DNA of 64,000 nt from Nomia melanderi (Eukaryota; Arthropoda; Insecta; Hymenoptera; Halictidae), in contig NC_135003.1 of assembly GCF_051020985.1 (NCBI RefSeq), positions 11,339,501-11,403,500 on the forward strand, given 5' to 3'. Below the pieces are notes generated by a model, which did not search any database, was not told the origin of the DNA, and saw only the letters and a program-made list of their open reading frames with translations. A program made the translations under genes and the position numbers. Below are positions 1 to 14,554 of the stretch, piece after piece (position 1 is the first letter of the stretch; the number at the start of each line of letters is the position of its first letter).

Positions 1-3000
1 AATGAAATCAACAGCTGCTGTACGATCGCTGTATATCGTTTTTTGGTTTATTGTCCAGCTGGTGGCACCGACATTTAATGAAAAAAAAGAGAGCTAAAGG
101 GCGAAGGCACAAAAAGCGAAATGCACTGGATTTCGCTGAGCCCTGGCAATTCTCCCGCCGACGTTCGATGATTTATTCGAAGCCCGTGATCAGTGACATG
201 TGCCAGAACAACGATTAAAATATCGAAATTTAATTTTTCCCGGACTGTCCGACACTGTAACGCGCGTCGCTCGAAAACAGGAAAAAAATGAAAATGAAAA
301 TACCGTAGGAATCGAGTTCCAGCAGCTGCGAGCTGATCCCGATAGACTCGAAACGTTCATACGTCGAAGGAGCGGAACGGGTATTCTCTCAGGTAATAAA
401 ACAGAATGAAACTCGTCTGTAGTCACGACGGCCGAATGCCAAGACTTTGAACTTGCAAAGGTGTCGTGTGAACTCATTCGAAGCCGAAAATTGTAGTGGG
501 AACCCTAACAATCCAGAAAAATATGGGAAATACTCTCTCCGATTGAAGAAATCGAAGGGGAACTGCCTTTGATCATAGAAATAGCACCGGAAGCTTGCTA
601 TCTTCGTAGGACATAGGGAAATTAGGTATCGGTCAAGCATACTTCCAATTTTGAATTTTAAGTTATACATTTCAGTGCCTCGTGCTTTCGAATTTCTTTG
701 AACATGGTGAAAATGATGTTCGGTATAATGAACACTGGGTCCGAAGGGGTTAGTAAAGGGAGTGTTCTAGCTAAGACAAGTAGTAGAGGGGCAGTCTCGG
801 TCCAAGCAGGCAATATGGTGGTCTTCCGTGGTCAGCAAAGTGGTTTCGAATCTATTCTCTTCGCAGGCAAGTAGTATAGGGGCCGTTCATGGTTAGACAA
901 GTAGTAAGTAGTGGTTTCGATGATTCCGAGCAAGTAGAATAAGGTACATTCCTGGTCTGACGGATAAATCGTTAATTGTGGAAACTACGGTGGTAGTTTT
1001 TGATAAATAACTAAGTACTGGAATTAAGAAATCTTTTCTCGCAAACCTAATAATTTAGCTTCTACATTTGCCGTCAAAGTTTACGTTACTTCTTATATTT
1101 ATTATATGCATAAATACAGATGTTACAAGCGAACGATACCGGTAAAAGCTAAGAAGAGTATAATTAGCGAATCACGTAATAAATATTTCAAACGTAGCGC
1201 ACGCAGTCCTTGAAGTAAGCAATTCGAAACGGGGACCTTTTGAATCTTGGAAATGGAATGATTCATGTCTTGAATACCGAAAGAATGCCCGGAACAGAAA
1301 TGTGCTTGCTAATCAAGAAAAGATGGAGGAAGAAGATGAAGAGGGTTGAGCACTAATTACTTTTCACTCTGCGTTTTGCTTCGCCCGTTCAAATTGGATC
1401 TTGAATTCCGCTGAAACGAGTTTAGTTGGGTCGGCGCGGTCCCGCTCGGCGAATCGCCCGGAAATTGAGAAATAATGCGGGCGAATTTTCAATTCGAAAT
1501 ATTTAGAAAATAGCCAGGTGCGCGTGGCCCTCGTTTTTACGGCATTTCCCAACGGCCGACAATGGGGTCGGGGCAAATGGACATTGAGATTATCGCGGTT
1601 TCACGCTATGGTTGCTCCAGACCTGCCGCACGGTGGGCGGGAGGATCGTTACAGCTGTCGTGTCCAGAATAGAGATTAAATTGGCACTGTTTGTACGATC
1701 GCCTCCGGGGTCCACTCGTGACTATTCTTTATGATCATTCTGCATCGGTTCGGCCAACCGTGTGACGGAATGTGACCTTGCGATTATTGGGGGATCATGT
1801 ATTATCCAAATAGCATCTAATTCGCCGGAAACAATGCCGGCGTGCTTATCGGTAATTATGGCATTGAAACGATCAAATGCAAATATTCCACGTGTGCATG
1901 GCGTTTCTGAACTCACGGTGCGAAAGGACATAACGTGAATCTACGTAGAAAAATAATGCACTGGCATACCTTTTCATAGAACAATATTTTCCTCGAACAT
2001 CCAGAAAAATGTAGGAAAGATAAATCATATATATTATTTGGTTCCTATTGTTCCGCATGCTGGATAAATTTTGAATCGCAACTTTCTCAAAAAAAAATAA
2101 CTGTTCCATTGAAACGATGTATTATATGCTTCCCTTGTTTCTTTTTTCTTCAAATCAATATCTCGGTGATATAACGAAATAACAGCAGTCCCGCACCAAG
2201 TCTATGCAGTGGAAATCAATCTGCCCCTCTTCGACTCGTTCGCGAATTCAAATCTATCCGTTAACGATCCCCTGGATCCAATATTTCTCTTCATATTTGT
2301 CGATCCGGCGTCGCACAAAACGTCAGACTTCTATCGAGACGATAGAACTTACCGGATTCTACTTTTTCATCGTGTTATCCATTGTCGAAGGAAGAATCGA
2401 TTCGCGGGAACGTTCCGGCATTGCAGCGATCCCGGTACGTTACCTCGCAGACATTCCCGATCGGCCGGCGAAGGGGCAGGGACCGCTTGACTACGGATAT
2501 TCGCTGGTACAGCGGTATTACGCAAGAACCCCGGGTATATTGATTTGATTCCAGTGAATCGTTCAATTTGTCGCACCTTAATGGCACCGCGAATGATTTG
2601 TCAGACGCTGAAGACGGGGAACACGACCTGCAATAAGAAGAACGAACGAAATGTCGCGAGTATCGTTGATCCCCGCGTTCCCGAACGATTTTGTATTTCC
2701 TCCCAGTTACGCGTCGCTTCCGTAACAAGCGAACTGCATGCGCCGGGAACCGCAGGATGATTTGTAGACGCTACTGGATTCGGATCGGTCCAAAAGCTCC
2801 TCCGCTTGTACGCTCGCCACAATAAGCAATTTACGATTCCGGGTACTTTATCGGCGGCATTCTCCGGCGCGGATGCTGCGCGACTTTCTTCCGTTCTACT
2901 TAAAGACGGCAATAAAATCAAGGAAATAGCTGGAGCTTCTTCCACTAAACCGTTGCGCGGCTTGACGATTTCAACTTTCAAATGGTTGCGGTAATTCCGC

Positions 3001-4070
3001 CCGTTGCGCAACGAAGACGCAACCGCCGAGCCCTCGTGATGCGGCGAAGGTACTATTTAATTGATATTCATGCGGTGTCGTTGAAAATGGAAGGGAATTG
3101 AATCAAATTGCTCTATTTCACTGTAAGGGCGAGCCTGGTACTTCCAATTAGCGGGAAAAACGGCCTTAACTAGAATCGAATGGGACACTTTTCTTAGTAG
3201 ACGCCTATTAATGGACTTCTCGGTGTCCGTCCTATATAAAGATGCGGGTTAAAAATGATCCGTTGACTTCCCTTTATGCCTCGAAGGTATTTCTAGAAGA
3301 ATTGTACGCGTTAAAATGCAATTCTCGCTTCTGTATCTCTGGAACACTGGTTTTAGCTCTTTAATGTGAACCACGCTCGATAAAAGAGTATTTCTGTAAC
3401 CACTTTCTGGAGAATGTTCTCTGTCCCTCCATACAAAACAGGTTCAACAGTTGCACATGAACGCGCAAGTTTCTCTAATTAAGCTATCGCAACGTATCAC
3501 AGTTAAAATTTGAAACATGCTTCCTTTCACGGGTAAAACTCCGCGTGTTTCTTATTTATCTCGACCGGTGTTCTCTTCTAGAACCCTCGGGTAATTTAAA
3601 GGAATCTCTCCCCGCGTTTGTTCATTTGAATTTTACAAAAGGTCCGATCTTGCTGCCGGATCAGAGCCGGCCGACGTTTACCGAGATACATTCGTTCACT
3701 GCGGCCGATGGATAATTCACGCTTGAATAATGATAAACTGCTCGTATGAAATTACACGTGGACGGTGTCTTACGGATGCAAATGCACTCCGCGAAAGAAA
3801 GAAATAAGTTGGTCAACGATGGGGGGAAAACTGGGTAAGGGACGTCTGGCGAAAGAAGAGGGAAGGAAGAAAGCAGGTGAAAGGGCTGGTCGGACGTCAC
3901 GAATCCGTTTTCATTTCCCGCCGGCAGTAATAGACGGAACTTTACAGTCAGAAACGTAAAATTCTTCGTAAGGGAATCCGTAACCCACTTTCCTCCCTTC
4001 CAAGTTCATTCCCATCCCGTCGCCGTCTTCTTGCATCGATTTCTTACCTTTCGCAGCGGAAGTTGCGCTG
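1..4070. other. Non-coding DNA, probably dlg1 upstream intron (part 1)
   Basis: No exon, RNA gene or mobile element could be supported here apart from the degenerate repeat cluster at about 720-970. Open frames around 2200-3010 overlap one another on both strands, have no recognisable domain and no convincing splice sites, so they are treated as chance. The short first dlg1 coding exon (family start MPVKKQ-like, ending in G) was searched for and not seen. Confidence 0.6.
720..970 (+). repeat. Degenerate AAGTAGTA-type repeat cluster
   Basis: The motif acaagtagta, often followed by (t)agaggggc or ataggggc and a GT/TGGT-rich stretch, recurs at roughly 780, 860, 897 and 930. The spacing is irregular and the copies differ, so this is an old, eroded repeat rather than a clean satellite. 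The + strand is G-rich and C-poor here. Extent is approximate. Confidence 0.5.
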
Positions 4071-4385
4071 AATCGATTACCTCGTTACGTCATGTAACCC
4101 TCATTTCTTCGCAGAGTCGCATCGATTCTTCTCGGAAGATGCTACTCGTAAACATTATCACAGGGAAAATTCAATGATCTTATTGAAGGCTACCCTTTGC
4201 AAATTATCATTCCCAAATGATAATTGAATTAGTGAATAATTGAATTAACAATTTGAATCGATTACCTCGTTACGTCATGTAACCCTCATTTCTACGCAGA
4301 GTCGCATCGATTTTTCTCGAAAGACGGCACTCGTAAACGTTATTACAGGGGAAATTGAATGACTTCATGGCTACCGTTTGTTCCC
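4071..4385 (+). repeat. Local direct duplication, offset 185 bp
   Basis: The segment beginning tgaatcgattacctcgttacg at 4069 recurs at 4254. About 115-125 bp of each copy align with few changes: gtcatgtaaccctcattt, cgcagagtcgcatcgat, ctcgtaaac, ttacagggg and gaatga are shared. The copies are separated by AT-rich sequence containing short gataattgaatt-type repeats. No terminal inverted repeats were seen, so simple tandem duplication followed by divergence is the likely origin. Confidence 0.85.
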
Positions 4386-7300
4386 TTTTCCCCCTTTTGA
4401 ATGAGATTCGGTTTTTCCTTCGACGTAAGTCAGGACGTTATTCTTCTTTACACGAGCACGATTGCCGCGGTAAGTTTCACGGGTCTTACACTCTCCTCCG
4501 CGGGTTTGGTTTTTAAGTATTCGAAAGCTTTTGTCGCCGCTCACCGGCGAGAAATATACGGGGCAACGCGCTGTGGAATATTAAGAAGCCTGGAATTACT
4601 TTTTTATCTCGACTTAACGTGGGCCCATCGACCCGGCGGCAAATTTATTACCCTTAATTTTTTTCTCGTTTTCCGGGGCGGCGGTAGTCGACGAACAGCT
4701 CGATGTTTTCTTGCGAGTCCCGTCCCGCTCGTCGACAAAGAATTACTTTCCACTCGATAAAGGGGCAGACCTACCGTGCGATCCCCTTTGCATGCAAAGG
4801 AGAAGGTAGTCTGTAAAGTTTGAGCGTTCCTTTAAAAATCTCACTTACAGTTTAAATAACGCTAATTTCTTGACACCGACTGCGTCGCCGTTCGTACGGA
4901 ATTAACGGTTCTAAATGAAAAAGTAAAAAATGTGCAATGCAATTTGTTCTGCACCTCGTTTCCGAGGTATTCGCACTTGAAAATTTATCCAGTTCGCGGT
5001 CTGTTCGGAATTAGCTGTGATGTCTGATCATCGCTCGTTGTTTCCACTTGCAGTCTAACGCAAGTGACCTATGAACAAATTTGATTCTCTACTTTCTCAT
5101 TTGCTCTCGCAGGATTAGAAAATTATATGAATGGTACGATCTTGCTTTCAGTCTTCAGAATTCATTTTTACGTACCGAGGGAATAGAATTCTATTATGAT
5201 CGATAAAACGCAAAAAAAGCCGGAAGAGTAATCAGTGTGATGAGTCTCGGTATTTCAGTTCCTCTTTCATTAAACAAATTGCTTCGATTTCGCGGGGTTC
5301 GGTGGTAAAATTGTCTCCGGGCTTTTATGAAGAATTGTAAGCGCCGGCAATGTAGTTCTTATATTTCAGTTCGAATATAGTCCGTTTTATAGTTTACAGC
5401 GAGCACTTTCCTTCCTTCCTGGAATATTGGTATTTTATATTGACCTTTTCTCTTTCCTTCAGGAGGAAATTGTGTTCTTGTACAGTTCGCAGGGAAGCCG
5501 GGCAAAGAAGTAATTTCCCTTTAACGAGAAACTGCGCGAGGAATATTGCGATCAACGAATTCCTCAGATATACATTACCAACAACATTCTCAACATTTAT
5601 GTCGGTATGCCAATCTTAAAGGAATAAATCTCGAACGTGTGCTTTCCCTTTAACATTGTACAACTTTCCTCGAAACATTTTTCTCTAGAACGACAAACAG
5701 TTTACAGTATATTACGTCGGTCAAATTAGTTCATTGAATACTTCAGTTAAAATATTTAACAGTCCAATCAATTAAATCGTCACAGACGTCCATAAATATC
5801 CATAAATTCATCGATAATGGAACGGTTGATACATAATCTGTTGCGATTCGTCGGTAGTTCGTTATCGTATTCTATCCCGGAGGCTAGACCCGCCGTCGTT
5901 ATTATTTCATAATTTCCAGATTAACCGAAAAACCGTGTTTCCCTGATTTCGATGAGCGGCCGAGTCGCAGCTGCGCCCGTCCCACAGCCCCGGTTGTTTT
6001 CGCAGCGCGGGAAGGAGCCCGGGGATCCAATTATTCTGAATTTCCATAATTCTGACGGTACAGGCCCGATAGTCCCTGTACCCAGTAAATTCGGAAAATC
6101 TGTATGCCGTTGTTCCCTTGTTTATCTTGCGCGCCAGACGCTAGCAACGGGCCGAGCAATATGATGTCGTGGATTAAACGTGGCAACGCGTTGTCCCGTA
6201 GCATTCCCACAACTTCGAATTGATTCGCGTGTAACTTAGTTTCATCCACCTGCATACAACGCGTCCTCCCTCCACTTCGCAGTTTCTCCACTCCCTAATC
6301 AAACCACTCGATCATACTTCGCGATTGCCTTTGGGTGTTGTTAACCCCTTAACACATTGCTAAACCAACGGCGAGATCTCCCATATCTCTTGACAACGCG
6401 TTGCTTTTTGACTTCCGCGCATTCGTCTTTTTCTCTCGTTACAGTCTCTTTTCTCATTACAATCAAGCTACAGAAGATTATCGTCGTACAGCGCGGCGCT
6501 TAACGTAGCTCACAAGAACACAGAGAAAGTTTCTGTTCACTGCGACTGTATTACTTCAAAAAGGGAATATTAAGATTGACAAAATACTAGTGTGGTGTTA
6601 ATGGAATTTAAATATGTTTTATTTAAAAGAAACGTAGGAATAGATAATTGAATAAAATACAAATAAATAGAAACGATATAGCTCGCAGTGTACAGGTCTT
6701 TTCTCTTCCCAGGTCAACGCAACTCACTGCAAAATCTCTCGCCATCCGCACTTAAAAACCATTCTCTCCCCACAAGCATTCTTCTTACTCACACTTCCAA
6801 CAAATTCTCAAACACACCCTACCACCACCACGCACTCATCCTGGCTTACGCATCCCTCGGGAAAACCCACCAATCCTTGGGCCTGGTCTCTATGAGTCCC
6901 TTTCTCTTTCATGGCCCTCAGAACACTCGCTGTCCCACTGTCTTAAAACTACACTAGTTTGTTTCGACTTACGTGTAATTAATAACAGTGATCTATATTA
7001 AATTGAATTAATAATCTCCGCGACGAGCCTCTGTCGTACCGCATGATTCCGGACAGTAAACGGTTCATAGGGTTGCTTTTTTATGGTAACTCGTCCTTAC
7101 CCTTACGAATTGCTTTCTCTCCCGCGTAACCGAACCAAGGTCGGATTTATGGGAGTACTAAGGTCCGGCGGAAGTTTCTGTCGTGCGTGCCGCGCGTACG
7201 CGTCTTCGGTACGCAACGTTACACGTCCGACAGGGATGTTACGGATCATCGGTCCGGGGGATGTTTCGCCCACTATTTTTCATGGGCCTCGGGAATGACA

Positions 7301-10300
7301 AGCACCGTTCCATTTACCTTTTATGCCGCGGTTTCATAAAGCATGATAAATGTTCGCGTTCGTGCGGCTCCGGCTCCCCCCTATTTGCATAAACTTAACC
7401 CCGAAGAATATTTCTTGCCGGTTTACCCCGGTGTACGGGAAGGGAATTCATATAATTTCCGTTTACGAGCGGTCCCTCCCTCCGCCTGAAACGGTGCAGC
7501 GTTCTTGATGAATGGAAACGCGATGTTGCGTGGAAAAATCGTTCGAACGTCTCCTTCGTTATTCATCGTCGAACTTATTGCCGCTCCGCGTGAGAACCGT
7601 CGATGGTTCTGATCCTTCTGGAATGAGTTGTTGGGGTTTACGCAAGCCATTACCTTCGGTTGATGAGCACCACCGCTTGGAAGCTTTGAAATTGAAATTG
7701 CTGAATTTTACGTTATTATTAGACCGGAGATTTTGATGCATTTATGCTAGACGTAATGCATTTCGTGACTAAGCTCGGTGACAGTGTATTTCTCGTCAGA
7801 AGAATTACATAGCGACGTAGTAAACTTACATATAATTTCCTTCGTTACCAATTAGTATGTAAACATTTGGATCTGCATGAACATCCACGGTCCAGTTGTT
7901 GCAGCTGATTGATGGGCGGGTTGTTCATTACTGTTTCAAATAATAGATACATTGGTTTCAATCATGCATGTTTCGCATCTGTTACACCACAGATGACCGT
8001 AGATGCAATTTATTTTTGCTTAAATATACACTGAGCTATAGGGAAGTGAAATAAATTACATCGACATCGATATAAGAATTCCTACGTTATTATCAAGTAC
8101 ATTGCAACAGATTCATTAACGGAGCCACAAATTTCCAATAAAATACCAGCGTAAGCCCAATATTCAAATCGAACATCAATTACCGAAACATCTCGAAGAT
8201 TCTCGAATCCACTGCAGACCTTTCACCACGGCGAGCCGGCCATCGTCTATCAATTATCCCGAGAAACACGACTCCGCCGTAATTCGAAGTGGCGCTGCGT
8301 AATCGAATAGCTGATACTAATTGTCACAATAACGTTCCGCGACATTAACCCTGGAGATCGCGGTGAACGCCGCGTGCTCGTCGGTTTTTCCAGCCGAGCG
8401 CGAAGTGCGATTCGGATGACGGCGGCGGTGTTTTAAACGTTCCATCGTTAGGGCCCTGTGCGGGGGAAAACGTCGTCGGGACACGAGTGCCGTAATTCAC
8501 TTCGATAATTAGCGTGCTTTAATTAGACGTGCGCGTGAGGGCAGCTGGGGGGAGGCGGAAGGGGTGGCGGCGTCCTTTAATTATTGCGTGCGAACTGTGT
8601 CAGCGGCGCACGTGGTAATGAACGACGAAAATAATGGTGCCGGCGGCTGTCTTCGTTCATCCGTTTCCTCCGACGTCGCGTCACCGTAAACCAGGCTCGA
8701 ATTAACGTCTCGAACACGGACGAAATTAATTTCCGCATTCCAACGGCCCGATCGGTCCCTACCTCCCGTACTTTTTGCATTCTTGCACGGCCACCGTCGC
8801 ACGGAAACTTTAGGGGCCCGTTGCCGTCGGGTTACCGCATTTCTGCAACGGCGATTCAGGCTAATTAGTAATAAATTCATTTCGGCATTCGGAGAGCGTG
8901 CACCTTATAAATTTTGCATTACTAAGTAGTAAAAAGAAATTCTTCGATGTTAATATCGAGAATATTTTCTGTATGTTTAAGTAAATTGAATATTTACGTT
9001 TCTATGTTTGAGCTCGTTTCCTATTAACTCGTACTATAGACCAAATATAAATCTAAATATTATTTTGCTCTCAGGAATTCGGATTATTTTCGACTGCAAT
9101 TTCAACTGGAAATCACGCGTCACGTTTTCAAAGCGAAAATTTGAATCATACCCAAGGCGAACGCAGCAGTTTTAATTCAAAGGTATAATAAACGAGGCGA
9201 ATATTCGTTTCCGTAGTTTAATCTTCTTCCAGTGTAACCTTTATTCGGCCATGGAGATTCTTATCGTAGCAGTTTCGATCGAAACTCCGTTTTTCGAATT
9301 TATCCGTTGAATGTACGCCGCGGATGAAATTTTGATGGTTGCCGAAGACCCGGAGACGGCACGCGGCGGGTACGATGTTATAATTCAAAAGGCTGGATGC
9401 GTGTTCGTTTGAATCATAAAGCGAAGATAAATGGCCATACTCGGCGTAGCTTCGTTCCTGTTTGAGAAGGCAGACGACTCGCTCATTCGCTTCTTATTAT
9501 GCCTGAAAAATTTTCTTATTCCGCTGCTCGGGGCGTTCTGGTTCCATCCCTCTATGCATAAACATACAACCGGCGCAGAATTTTCGTTTCTGCAGCGAGG
9601 GCACTCCGTGGCATTCTTTTATTAACGTTGCTCTAAACTCTGATTTTTTATGTCACGGGGAATTCCTCGCGAGCTTATCTTCTCGATACGAGGAAAACAT
9701 TATTGAAGTTCTAACAGATTCGTTTCTCGGGAATCTCGGAACTAAAAATCATCCTGAAGAGCAACTTAAATCGATAATTTAGTTTTCGAGATAATTAAAA
9801 TGCAAGTTGTTCGACGAGTTAATTATGTTCGTTTGCATGCATTTTCTGCACCATCTGACGGTGAATGTTACTTCGTAAGAGACTCGCGAGTTCGTTGCAA
9901 CAAATGTTTAATATTTAATGACTCAAACTGTATGAATTATACAGTGTTTTAGCATATAGTCGGCAGTGTGCTAACGCGAGCTAAGTTTACATTCGCCGTG
10001 TACTTACAATGTATCACTTGTAGTCGGAAGCACACACGCGTACCACCTCGTAAACTGTATCCAGGCGAGTAGAACGGTTCTCTTGTTTTACAATATATCC
10101 CGGACAACGCGAAAATGGAACGCATTGCGACAAAATGCCCGTTACGTTGCCAGTTTTTTGAAGATCAAGTTGTCTCGCGGGGATACGTTTCTTTGGTTTC
10201 CTCTTCCGGTTGCGATAACACCGATATCCTTTTCTCACGTTCAATCACGCAATGGTAATGCCACTGGTGTTAATGTAATAGGTATATATTGACTAATCAA

Positions 10301-13300
10301 AATGTTAACAGTTATATTCACTCATCACCATTTTTCGAAATAATTATACTAACCAGTTCGATGAAATTCTTTAGAAAGAATGATTAATTTTCTTGCATGA
10401 ATAGCTAAACACAGTTTACTAAAAAAGGTACTTTCTATTTCTTTCATTTAGATGTTAATTTCTCTTTGTCATTAAAGTATTTTCAAACTGCTTATCTAGG
10501 TGTCGAAGGTAGTTAATTTTCGAAGAAACAAGTAACACAATATTTTCACTCGACATCTACTGTTTAGAAGCAGTTTTATCCATTCGTACCGATTACACGG
10601 TGCCGTTGAGAGTCCTGTTCAATGTGTTCGGCCGTAAACGTGGCTTTTCCCGACTCGCTTGCTAATTTCAAGTATTTTCTATAAAAGAACGTCTGCAGTT
10701 GTTCCCGTAAAGGCTACCGGTTGCTTTCGGAATAGAGCATTTGCTGGTAATTGGCCTCTTAGCGTGCTCGTTTAACCGAACGGTTAATGCTAATTATCTC
10801 AGTTCCTCGCGGGCATCTTCTGATTATCTGGAAAATGATTTTTAGATGGTAGTCGTGTTTCCTCTGCCTTTTTTCCCAGCGACAGAGTTTTCCACAGTTC
10901 GTATCGCAGTTGCGAATTCCTCGATTTTCGTTGAAATTGCTTAAGTTAAATATCTGATGTAATCTGATTTTCAAACTCGCATTATCCCAGACTTTTTAAT
11001 ACATGTTTGTTGTATCATGTACCAAGTAAAATGCATGGAATGAAACCGTCGAACAATAATTATAAATAGAATTACCCTCTCGACTCTGTAGGCTCCAATA
11101 TTGCACCGGTTATAATATTAAATATTTTAATGAATTTTAAAGAAACTACCCTAAAATTATTAAATATTTCACACATTCAAATTTTGCACTGAGAAGGAAA
11201 ATAAAAGATCGAAGAGATGTTATAGCAGTTCTTATTTTCGCTAGGAATACTATAAAAATTAGTCGCAGTTGCTGATAGATTACAAAACAACCTGCAGTGC
11301 TAAGGGTTAAAACTTTGCAATCCTCGATATAAAGACTATAGACCAATGAACGCGTAATCGCATAGAGTTTTAATGTCCGATACAAGTTAGTGTATCGTGT
11401 TTACAACACTGTACCATAGAATATCGGTCGAAAGCATTACACAAGGGTCCTCCAGCCTAACTCGGTAATCGTGTCGTCAAGAACGTCATTAACAAGATGC
11501 TCATTAAAGTCGCCGTCCAGTAATGATGTGACTTTTGGGCGGACGTTTGAACGTTATGGGCTGAAATTTTAATTGCTGTATCCTCTTTCAAGCTTAACAG
11601 CTTAATTAACGGTCTTGGGGCGGCGTTGTTTCTTAACGATCCTAACGTCCCCTTAGCAGTGGTTGCACAAGAAGAAAACTTCGTTGATTTCACCAAAGGG
11701 AGCAGAGTTATCGTTCCCAGTTACGAGATAAGGAAACATGCCGCAACTATTATGTTCCCATAACTAATCATTCGCATACCATTCTATGGCATTGAAGAAT
11801 GCGAAGCGTTTCCCTCATTTTTAACCAGGGCTACAATACTAATATCGTTCTCGAATAATGCGATTACCATAGTTCTTCACCAAGAAAATCACTTACTACC
11901 AAAGGGTTCCACAAATCTGTAGATTTGACTTTTAGATAGCTGCTAAAGGATTCTTATCCGAAAGCCGAGCTTTCATAAAGTATGTGTGCCGCGAGGACGA
12001 TAATTCTCTTGAAAGCCGTTCGTAAACCACGCTGGTCCGCCGATAAATCCATCCAAATGATTTTCCCCGAAGAATCCCCGACATGAATTGCATCTGCCTC
12101 GATATCTCTTCGTGTTCTCCGAAGTCTGCAAATTCGGGGAACCCATCGCGGACGAGCGAACCGGTTGCAGCCGAGGGTAACGAACTGGAAGCGGAGTGAA
12201 AATTCGCATTATCCGTCGGCGAGACATTTATATCGTTGTTTGCGAGTCGCGCCACCCATCGCCTTTCGCCTCATCTCGCGGCCATATTGTATTACGAGCA
12301 AAAGAAGGTCACAGTTTCTTAGGGACGAGATCGCGCGAACGTTTACGAGCCGATCGATCCTTCCGCCCGTGGTTCCGGATTCGTACAGAAAGTAGCGCGA
12401 ATCAACAAGTGCGCCGACCACTCGTTCGCGACCGTTTAAACTATCCGGAAGGAAATCATCGCGACGATCTTCAGATTTTCGAGAGCAATTCCGTAATATC
12501 CGTTGATCGATTGTTTGAAGCGCGGCTTGGAGAAAATGGAATCTTCTCAGACATCGTGAAGGACGATTGTTTAGTTCTTCCTTTAATTTCATTTTCTTTA
12601 ATTGGTTCGCGAAGGTCGCGTCCATTTTACAATTCGTAGTCTCGAATACAGTGTAGGCTGAAAGTATGAATAGAGATCGTTAATTATGAATTATGTTGTA
12701 ATTGATATATTGCTTTCTGTAATTATAATCGTAATTAATAAAGATAGGTATATAGTATATATTGGCAAGTTTAAAGAAGCAGCGGTAGTCGCAGGAGTGC
12801 TCATGATAGTTTCATAGCGAGCTCTTAGCTACGTCGTTGATACCTCCATTGTTCCTTCTCGATTTCCGCTGAATGCATATGGGAGTCTAAAGTAGTTCCG
12901 TCTGTTCCTATGACATTGTCGTTGGCCTTCTGTACGTCGCCGGCAGACGCCTCTTACGTCGTGCAATTCAATGTGAGAATGTCTAGGAAATAGACTGAAA
13001 GCATTCGGCAATTTTTCTTTGCATTTCAGACACAATAGAATCCCTAGTATCCAAATAATTCATCATTCGAACGGAGTTACCTCTTAGAAATTCAATAGAA
13101 TTACTCTCAAGCTTACTGAAATAATATGAAATTATATATTCAACAATTTTACACTATCTTCTAGTATCTTTACCCATCCATCATAACTATACCGATATCA
13201 TAATAAAAAGTCCGTGTCAAAAAAGAAACGAGAAGACTTTAAAGATAGAAAATCTATAAGTACTTGAAACAAGCTGCCACTCTACAGAATCTATATTTAA

Positions 13301-14528
13301 GCAATTACAATTAGAGTAAAAAAAGTAACTGCTCCGGTTTCCAAGGATTTCTCTTTCGAGATTCCTATAAATTCTTCATTATTATATTATCGAGCGCAAT
13401 CGAATGCATAGTTAATATCGAAACTGAATTATTCCGCCTTCCGTATCCGCGAGATAACACAAAGAAGCCCGATTACCTCGTGAATTTAAGCGAGTTACAC
13501 GTTTCACGCCCGATTAATCGGCGCGTACAATTGCAACGCGTTAATCGCCGATGAATTTACCGCGTAACGATGATTGCGCTTTCAGGCGGCGAAGTATCGG
13601 GATTCAAAGGCGAGTCCTCGTCGAGAGAGCGACTCGTTATTACCCTTGTTTCGCAGGAATAATTTCGCGTGCGCGACGACTGCTCGTTCTCAGTCGGATC
13701 AAATGCACCTGCGCGTCCGTGCTCCTTTTATTTCGGATCCGCCGTGTGTGCCCTTGCCCCAGCCGCTGTCCCCCCCCCCCCCCCGGGCCTTTTGTGCGCG
13801 AAATTTTTGTGTTCATTCGTGGAGAACAATCGCGACGCGCTCCCGACGCTGGTCCGCGACAAGAAATATTAACGTTTATCTAAAACGTTCGCGTTCGCAA
13901 ATAAATATTTCCAGCCGTTTCGTTCCCCCGTAATTTCACCGGATATTCCGCGGCGGAGGAAACAAATTTTTCCATCTTCCCCCGCGGAATATAACGTCAC
14001 GTGCTTCCGCAGTGGAGGCCGGCATTCGAATTGCAAGTAGCTTGCGCCTTCCACGCGTCGCCATTCTCACGATTATTTTTTCCGTTTCGTTGCGCCATTA
14101 CGCCCCCGCATCGACCCTGTTCTTCCTTCCCTTCATTCATATGCAATTTCATATTTCAACGGTTGTAATTTTAATTCGGTAAATATTCTGCGCGCGGCGG
14201 GCTCCTCTCGGTTGCTCGCGCTACCTGACGATATCCGGTTAGCAGAGCGGTTATTTTCGTTCGTTGGAAAAATGTTTTGCCTCTGGCATCGTTCACGATA
14301 ATTTCTCATATTCTTATAACGGTGAATAGAAGTGGTGTTCCGGATAATGAAATTATTGGGATATCATGATGCTTTAGTTGTACAGGCTTCAAGTATGGTT
14401 TTATTCGTTTACTTTTGACCGTTCTTTTTGGAGTGAACTTTCAATGGAACATGTGACATGTAGTTTTTCTTGTATTTCTCGAGAGGAAGTAATATAAAAG
14501 TGGAACGCGTTTAGTTGTAGATCATTTT
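4386..14528. other. Non-coding DNA, probably dlg1 upstream intron (part 2)
   Basis: About 10 kb without a supported gene. A piggyBac-like end (TTAACCCCTTAACAC) sits at 6341 but no partner end was found. A possible solo element end, TAAGGGTTAA, lies at 11301-11310. A GC-rich, CpG-rich stretch at about 8340-8880 holds TAATTAG-type homeodomain sites and could be regulatory. The region 11930-12640 is open in several frames on both strands, which reflects CpG-rich composition rather than a gene. A G-poor tract lies at 6700-6860. Confidence 0.55.
13770..13784 (+). repeat. Poly-C run (15 C)
   Basis: Fifteen consecutive C between ctgt and gggcc. A mononucleotide run of this type is prone to length error in assemblies, and it shifts the three overlapping open frames around it, which is another reason not to call them genes. 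Confidence 0.95.
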
Positions 14529-14554
14529 CTAATGTCTCATTTTCGTATGTACAG
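14529..14554 (+). other. 3' splice site of the dlg1 L27 exon with candidate branch points
   Basis: CTAAT at 14529-14533 and CTCAT at 14536-14540 fit the animal branch-point consensus, 15-22 nt before the exon. A T-rich tract and the acceptor tatgtacag follow. Using the cag at 14552-14554 restores the Glu codon split seen in the Dlg family, which decides the exon start. Confidence 0.85.

Noticed and set aside
5463..5513. Short exon-like reading EEIVFLYSSQGSRAK after a good acceptor
   Set aside because: Only about 17 codons, with a weak donor (gaa/gtaatt) and no recognisable match. Many such acceptor-like sites are expected in this much sequence.
11932..12639. Island open in four overlapping frames (76-147 codons)
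   Set aside because: Simultaneous openness on both strands is a sign of low stop-codon density from CpG-rich composition, not of a gene.
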